Assembly (NCBI GenBank): GCA_023159155.1
Contig: JAJNNX010000004.1
Location: 1,612,001 to 1,676,000, forward strand
DNA length: 64,000 nucleotides
From: Ustulina deusta
Lineage: Eukaryota > Ascomycota > Sordariomycetes > Xylariales > Xylariaceae
Direction: 5' to 3'
In this document: piece after piece, positions 58,501 through 64,000 of the stretch
Position numbering within the stretch: the first letter of the stretch is position 1
Layout of the letters: each line of letters starts with the position of its first letter
Notes under the pieces: generated by a model
Told to the model about the DNA's origin: nothing
The model's database searches: none
The model's input: the letters and a program-made list of their open reading frames with translations, nothing else
Program-made: the position numbers and the translations under genes

Positions 58501-58715
58501 GAGGTTACCTCGTCACGCTTGTACAAGACCTCATAGAAGTCCTTTACCCCCTCTGTCCTTAGCGCCCAATTGGAGCTCAATATAAACTCCATCGGTTCCG
58601 TGTCGTGAAGACGCACTGCATCCGTCCTGGAGGTGGTCTCGGTGCTGGCCCTCGCGGGCCACTCCGGGACCACCCGCTCCAGAGTATCGACGGCAACGGG
58701 CCGCCGTGATGCCAT
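55569..58715 (-). CDS. Large conserved protein of unknown function, possible KH-like region (973 aa)
   Basis: Five exons are proposed: 58715-58509, 58439-58293, 58247-57918, 57861-56171 and 56115-55569. All phases agree. Intron 2 has a weak GTTATC donor and is only 45 nt, with a CTGAC branch site; the others are clear. The start at 58715 has A at -3 and G at +4, and 58763 is an in-frame alternative. The N-terminal 230 residues alternate strands and helices (IRYDHVIHGFRVKCFSYNEV, TVYIGASTAEKITTVKQKL), which could be KH-like RNA-binding folds, but the GxxG signature is not clear. A Ser/Gln/Pro-rich disordered centre is followed by a conserved-looking C-terminal half (VDLRIDLGRFYFLN, MWKRPTNGRSSIFEFICRR, VWDFRLVLSASQDLDDIC, PLVWYEAVLKSDTF). 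It appears to be a filamentous-fungal protein without a named function. Confidence 0.78.
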
Positions 58716-58808
58716 GCTGGCAAGGTCTCTGCTAACAATAGTCAGTTGGAGTCTGGCGATCATTGGGTCATATGGTTGCGTTGCAGATAGCTCGTCGTCG
58801 GCAGCATT

Positions 58809-58837
58809 GGGGGGGGGGGGGAGGGGGGGGGGGGGGG
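58809..58837. repeat. G homopolymer tract interrupted once
   Basis: There are twenty-eight G residues with a single A at 58822. On the minus strand it is a C tract about 95 nt upstream of the chosen start codon of the 973-aa gene. Its exact length may be affected by sequencing error. Confidence 0.7.
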
Positions 58838-60544
58838 TGAGGACGATAGGGTAGTCGGTAGGATGTAGCAAAACGTGAATAAATAGCGTTAGGATGGTGG
58901 AAAGCAGACTAGTTTTGGGCGTACAGGTCTCTTGGAGCTGATTAGCAGCTCAATGTAGATGGCATTGAGATATGCCAAGCAGGCATATCTCAACCAAGGT
59001 TTGTACACAAGTACAGGGGACCAAAAAATTGTGCTCTTCCAAAAGTACTGATGTTACAATTGTGAGGGTTACAATTGATAAAACACAAGTGTTGTACAGA
59101 AGAAGCCACAGTGAAAAAACATTTCAGAGTGTGCAATAATGAAGGAGAGGTTGGTGGTGGTGAAGTAAATGTGCCAAAAAGACGAGAGAAAAGTGATGTT
59201 GAAAAGAGAAGTTGGAAGAGAAAAAGAGATGGAAGATTAGGAGAGAAGAGAGAAGGAAGAAGGAGCAATCAGAATGGCAGCTGCAGCCACAGCGGCAGCC
59301 AGGTCTCTCCAAACTGGGACAAGCTCACGAGTTTAGAATGGCCTAAAGCTCGGCGACGCGGCGTGCGTGAAGCAAATGAAAACGCACACATTGGCAGAAA
59401 TATACTTACGGTAGTCGATCTAGCAATGGCTTGCTGCACTAAGGCTTGTCTGTTCGCTGTGTATCTTAGTACAAGGTGTATGCTAGCAGGCAGATGTCTC
59501 GCCCACGCAGAATGACCAAAGACCTGAATGGAGAGAACTCGATGCAGTTCGATCTGGTTTCTGGCCGATAAAGAGGCAAGGTTTCCTACGCACATATGAG
59601 GAGAGTATGCAGAAGTAGCAGCTGACTGTCAGCTGCTGACAGACAAGTGCTGAAGGGATAGTCGAGGATAGAGAGATCAGATGGAGGGATCGGATGGATA
59701 ACTGAGGCACTGGAGCTTTCAAATGGTGTCCTGCGGTTGGCGAAGTCGAGTAGAATGCGTGAGTGTGTGCGTGTCCAAGCAGAAGCAGGGTCGAACATAC
59801 CTAAAGATCCAGCCGCAAGACCGAACCTCGATGCTGTATTACCTTGGATGAGGAGGCTCGGTGCGCCCAGACAAAACATTCGGTGGTCCTGGATGTTCTC
59901 GCTTCCTGCTTCTCCTTCAATTCTTGAGCTAGCGTGTCTACACAACACGGCTGGTTGATGCAGGATATGGGAGCCAGAGACTGACTATCCGGGAAAGATA
60001 GGTAAGGCGGGCAGGTAGTTATCACGGAACAGAACTGCAGCATTCCACCAATATTCAGACAGTTGTTAACCGGGTTTACTCAACTGCATGCCGCAGCTTA
60101 TATGTGCTTTAGGTACCTACAAAGTACCTAGATACCTACCTATTATAGGGACTTCTTTGTGCTATATCAGCAAGTGGCATGTACCACATAGCAAACTTGA
60201 CTGCCTCTGTGTGCCTGCCTTGATAGATTTGGTAAAACACTGATGTTGCGGTACTTACTATGGACCACAGTGCTGCTTTGGTGTGGCATATACCTGTACC
60301 AACCCACTGCCACTGCTGTAGCTTGTTTATAAGACAACCTTTTGTACCCAATACATTTAGGTAGGCACCTTCTTATTACAACTATGTATATCATGTCTTG
60401 AAGATCAGGATTTGAGATCTTGGAAGTATTAAAGCTTACACTTATGATCACCTATTCTTGTATGAGAGAGAAGAAAAAATAAATAAACAATAATATCACC
60501 CAGTAAGGCAACACATACAGCTTCAAAAGTAAACAACATGGATA

Positions 60545-60665
60545 AGGTACTTATAAGAGGTAAGTACCTAGGGGGTCCTACCTAGTACCTAGTACCTAAG
60601 TCAAGCCGAGGTGCTTGAAGCAGGTATTAGGTGGCAGAGTACAAGAGGTACGTACCTATATGGCG
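60545..60665. repeat. TACCTA/TAGGTA cluster
   Basis: There are several runs built from TACCTA, ACCTAGTACCTA and TAGGTA in about 120 bp, in a gap with no gene. Confidence 0.55.
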
Positions 60666-61941
60666 ATAGGTAATCCAAAAGGCACATGTACAGAGGGTAA
60701 GGTGCACGGAGGTATTTTACTGGACATGTACTTCCCCCAGGACCTTTAATAATACCTACCATCATCATGGCAATAAAATACAGCATTAGATTTGAACATG
60801 AAGTACTATAAGTGAGGAGGCAAAGGGATAATGAGCACTATTGTAAGAGGAACCCATCACCCAAATACCACTCAAGAATCGATCTTAGTTTCCAAGTTCG
60901 CCTTGTTGTGAAGCATCACAATCAAAAGCCCACAGAAAATTTCTACCAACAGCAAGCCTAGCTATGAGCCGATACAGAAGATCTAAGTTGGCAAAAGGCA
61001 AGCAGTAATGCTGAGAGCATGTGTATCTAAATCACTCGTTGGACGACTAGGTTGCGTTGACAAGACAACGAGCACAGCAAAAGCAACCGCCTCAGGCTCA
61101 CAACCGCGAGAATATTTAATGACCCCGGCCCGGGAGCACCGGCCAGGGAGGAATGTTACTGGTCCTTCCTAACTGAACCCTCCGTCCAGGCTCGGATTTG
61201 TGAGCTTCGCGCTCTACCTATCGAAGGATTAATCTGGTCATGGTCTCTAAACTTTGTTCTAAGTAGTGTCGGGCATCTTAGTCGGGTATATACTTCCAGG
61301 TTTGAGTCATCGGCGCTGCGTAGGGCGCCTACGTCAACCATACACCGTAGATATAGATGAGTCGCGAATGATACAGCACGGAGTTTACACAAGAAAGATA
61401 AATTTTGAGTAATAGTAAAGTAAAACATAGATTCTCTCTACCTGAAGGTCCGAACGAATGGGTATATGCAACATTGACCGGGGAGAAAAATGAAGAATCG
61501 TCGAATGTGAAGTGTTTGTGTTCGTACAATTTTGTCATAGATTTGCCCAATCATCCAGTTGCCTGTTCTTTGAATCGATGGGCCGGTGACCCTTTGCACA
61601 TAGCCTAATAAGGCTAGCAAGGGCAATTTCTAGTATCATTAGGTTCGTTTGGCCCTTTAAACGCCTTTCGCCATACCGAATGTCTTGTACCACATTATCC
61701 AGGTTGATTAGGGGGGTAGGAGTCGCCAAACCGTTCTATCCGGCCAAACCATGCAGTGCAAATAGATCAAGTCGTGTCCCAAGAGTGTATGCGTAGTGGT
61801 TGTGATGTAGTGGTGGTGGGAGAATTCCGGATGCATCGAGCACTCTAGGACGATAAATCATGTTAGAACCCACCCGAGTGCAGGAAAAGAGGGCCGCCGG
61901 CGGGATGTTCTCGGTTGATAGGAGTTGACAAGATGCCCTCT

Positions 61942-63425
61942 TCATTCGGCACTCTTCACATTCCGTTTCACGTTAAGCGCCCACTTCAGTTGGCCCAACA
62001 CTTGTTTCGTCTCTTCTATGGTCATCAACTGCTCTTCTTCCCTCTTGCGGGCATTTTCCTTAATAGCTTGCAGGGCTGCTTCTTGTTCGCGTTTATAGGC
62101 TTCGAACTTTTGGCTGATTTCATCCCTTTGTCTCCTCAGGTCTCGGATATTGACGTCTTGTTGATCGCACAAATCTCGTAGGACGTTGATCTTCTCATCA
62201 TCCTTCAGTCTCTCATCGACTAAAGCTTTGATTCGTCCGTTCATGGTTGTCACAGCCCGTTTGACCTCTGCACCTTGATCTTTCCAGTGCGATGAAATGG
62301 CGTTGTACCGACCCTCCATTAATGCGGCGTGTGAGTTGGCCTCTTCGACTTGAACTTTGGTCTCACGGCGAGTGCTTTCCATTTCGTCTCGCCATATTCG
62401 TTCTTTTTCTTTAGCATCTGCGGTCCGCTTCTTCTCTAACTCGACTGCGCTTTGCAAATGCTCCACTTGACGTTCTTTCCGACTCAGTAAGGTTTTCGTA
62501 ACATTGGCTTCGAGCAGTCGTGACTCATAGTCTGATATCATTCGCTCCATTTTATCTTCAACCAGCTTCGCGGCTTGTTTCGATTCCTCCGCCTTTAACC
62601 GCTCAATCTTCAAGTCACGCTTCAGGACTTCGTTGTCAGACACCAACTTGTTTATCACCCGGCCTGTCTTCCCCAGTCCAGCCTTTCCAACAGCACCATC
62701 CCATTGTGGCGACCCCTCACGACCAGATGCATGTTCATCACCCAAGGATGTATCGGGGACCTGAAGTAATGACGAGTGCTCTGCTCCGTTTTCCCTGCCC
62801 CTTAGGGTCGCATCGCTGGGCGGCATCTGTGAGCCTACGTTATGGGATCTGCCTAAAGTGGGATTGGAAGATTTGGATCTTAAACTGGGGATAGACGGGC
62901 TTGGGGCTTGTGGTGTTTGGGAAGTATATGAAACCCCGCTAACGTTGCTATTCACTGAGCTGGCGAAGCCACTGTTGCGTGCGGATGGGGGTTCGGAAGA
63001 GGAGGTATCTGAGGAAGCGTCGAAGCTCCGGACAGTTCGTATGGTGGACGTAACGTGAGTGGGGTTGTGAGGTGCGCCGTTGGAGCGTATGGGATTCATA
63101 GCGCCGTTCGAAGCAGGCGGGAGCTTTGGCTTCGCAGTTTGGTCTGAAGCAGCATACAGATGGGTGGATGCTGGTGCACAGAAATAGTTAGCTAGAATGC
63201 TGGACTATTCTTCGCTGGGACAGACTAGGGGTTTCGCTGTGCTCGGAAGCGCAACATGAATTTAATACAAAGGCTCCCGGAGCTCTAGGAAGATCGCATC
63301 GAATCAGATGAAAGGGAGAACCAAGTGATCGGCATACCGGTGTTGGTCTCTTTGGCAGTGTTGGAAGCAGAGGTGGCATTAGTTGATGTGTGGGCCGACC
63401 ATGCTTTGTGAAATCGACTGGGCAT
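61942..63425 (-). CDS. SHE3-like coiled-coil protein (438 aa)
   Basis: Two exons are proposed, 63425-63338 and 63170-61942, with a 167-nt intron (GTATGC to CACCAG, phase 1). An in-frame ATG at 63099 within exon 2 is the fallback start. Residues 1 to about 200 are Ser/Pro-rich and disordered. From GKTGRVINKLVSDNEVLKRD to the end the protein is a long, nearly uninterrupted coiled coil (DLKIERLKAEESKQAAKLVE, NAISSHWKDQGAEVKRAV, LRDLCDQQDVNIRDLRRQRD), ending QLKWALNVKRNVKSAE. Filamentous-fungal proteins of this type are usually labelled SWI5-dependent HO expression protein 3 (SHE3). In yeast, She3 joins She2-bound mRNA to the myosin motor Myo4. Whether the filamentous homologue carries mRNA is not shown by sequence. 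There is no membrane segment. Confidence 0.8.
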
Positions 63426-64000
63426 TCCTAAGCAATTGTTGTAGGTAGGCGACAAATGGTGGTTTGAAGCGTGGGTGATGTGGACACACCCCGGATGGAG
63501 GTGAAGATTTAGTTTAATCGATACGCTATACTAATTTCGATCGGAGGGCCTGAGGCAACAGGACAGCAGCAGCCGGGAATTGGACGAGAAAAGCTAACGT
63601 CTAATCTGGATACCTAGTGAGAGAGTGGAGTGGGTAGACCGACCATATGCAATGGGATATGTACTTATTTGTGTTGGACAGCGAGAGGTTGATTGATGAC
63701 TTTGAGAACTGTTTCTTTTTCTCTTCTACGTAAACACAAATCGCATTAAGGTGTGCTGCGGCAAGAAGTGTGAGAATGTGAATCGGCATAGGTAGACCCA
63801 TGTTCTGAGTACCTATACACGGATCGGCTAGCCCGGCAAGGATTGGGGTCGTGTCTTGTGGCCGGAATATCCCAGCAATGTTGTTGTTAGTCAGGGGTGT
63901 TGCCAGATCACCGGCGTAAACACAGTAGGTAAGAAGGTAGGGATATGATCATAGCCGTATTATTCAGTAATAGATAGCCGAAGTCTTCCCGAAGTGGGAT
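63426..64000. other. Upstream region of the SHE3-like gene
   Basis: This should contain the promoter of the SHE3-like gene. I see no coding sequence or recognisable element in these 575 bp. Confidence 0.45.

Larger units (their letters stand above)
58716..61941. other. Intergenic region
   Basis: It holds a G-rich homopolymer tract just upstream of the preceding gene, a purine-rich stretch at about 59120-59275 and TACCTA/TAGGTA tracts at about 60108-60145 and 60545-60665. No gene or structured RNA could be supported in these 3.2 kb. Confidence 0.5.

Overview
The window looks like a piece of nuclear chromosome from a filamentous ascomycete (Pezizomycotina, probably a Sordariomycete). The reasons are short spliceosomal introns (about 45-115 nt, one of 512 nt) with CTRAC-like branch sites, a 5 kb AT-rich block and several coding relics whose stop codons are mostly or entirely of the C-to-T type left by repeat-induced point mutation (RIP), abundant TACCTA/TAGGTA tracts between genes, and fungal gene families (verprolin, MAK21, SHE3-like protein, type-B carboxylesterase). 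I cannot name the genus. All gene models were spliced by hand; exon phases were checked arithmetically, but no RNA or database evidence was available.

Layout. 1-5.2 kb: AT-rich, RIP-like block with a GC-normal island holding a coding relic. 5.7-6.3 kb: a second RIP-type relic. 6.8-8.0 kb: conserved protein of unknown function (-). 8-15.4 kb: gene-poor, with TACCTA repeats and a third relic near 11 kb. 15.4-31.3 kb: F-box protein (+), AT-hook protein (-), V-ATPase subunit C (+), APS kinase (-), mitochondrial HotDog thioesterase (-), small conserved protein (+). 31.5-41.6 kb: MAK21/NOC1 ribosome-biogenesis factor (-) head-to-head with mitochondrial prolyl-tRNA synthetase (+), secreted carboxylesterase (-), membrane-anchored monothiol glutaredoxin (-). 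41.6-52.5 kb: gene-poor, with one F-box-like gene (-) and relics of a kinase-like gene, an FAD monooxygenase and a thioester-reductase domain. 52.5-63.4 kb: verprolin/WIP (+) with a tandem-duplicated WH2 exon, a large conserved protein of unknown function (-), and a SHE3-like coiled-coil protein (-).

Most intact genes are housekeeping and unrelated in function: vacuolar acidification (VMA5), sulfate assimilation (MET14), ribosome assembly (MAK21), mitochondrial translation (ProRS), redox (glutaredoxin) and actin nucleation (verprolin). The two gene-poor stretches (8-15 kb and 42-52 kb) are where decay is concentrated. The FAD monooxygenase and thioester-reductase relics lie within about 1.5 kb of each other and look like the remains of a specialised-metabolism locus. 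No intact new system is evident. The most notable signals are the RIP relics, the decayed biosynthetic locus, the exon-plus-intron duplication in verprolin, and a likely GC-AG intron in the prolyl-tRNA synthetase gene.
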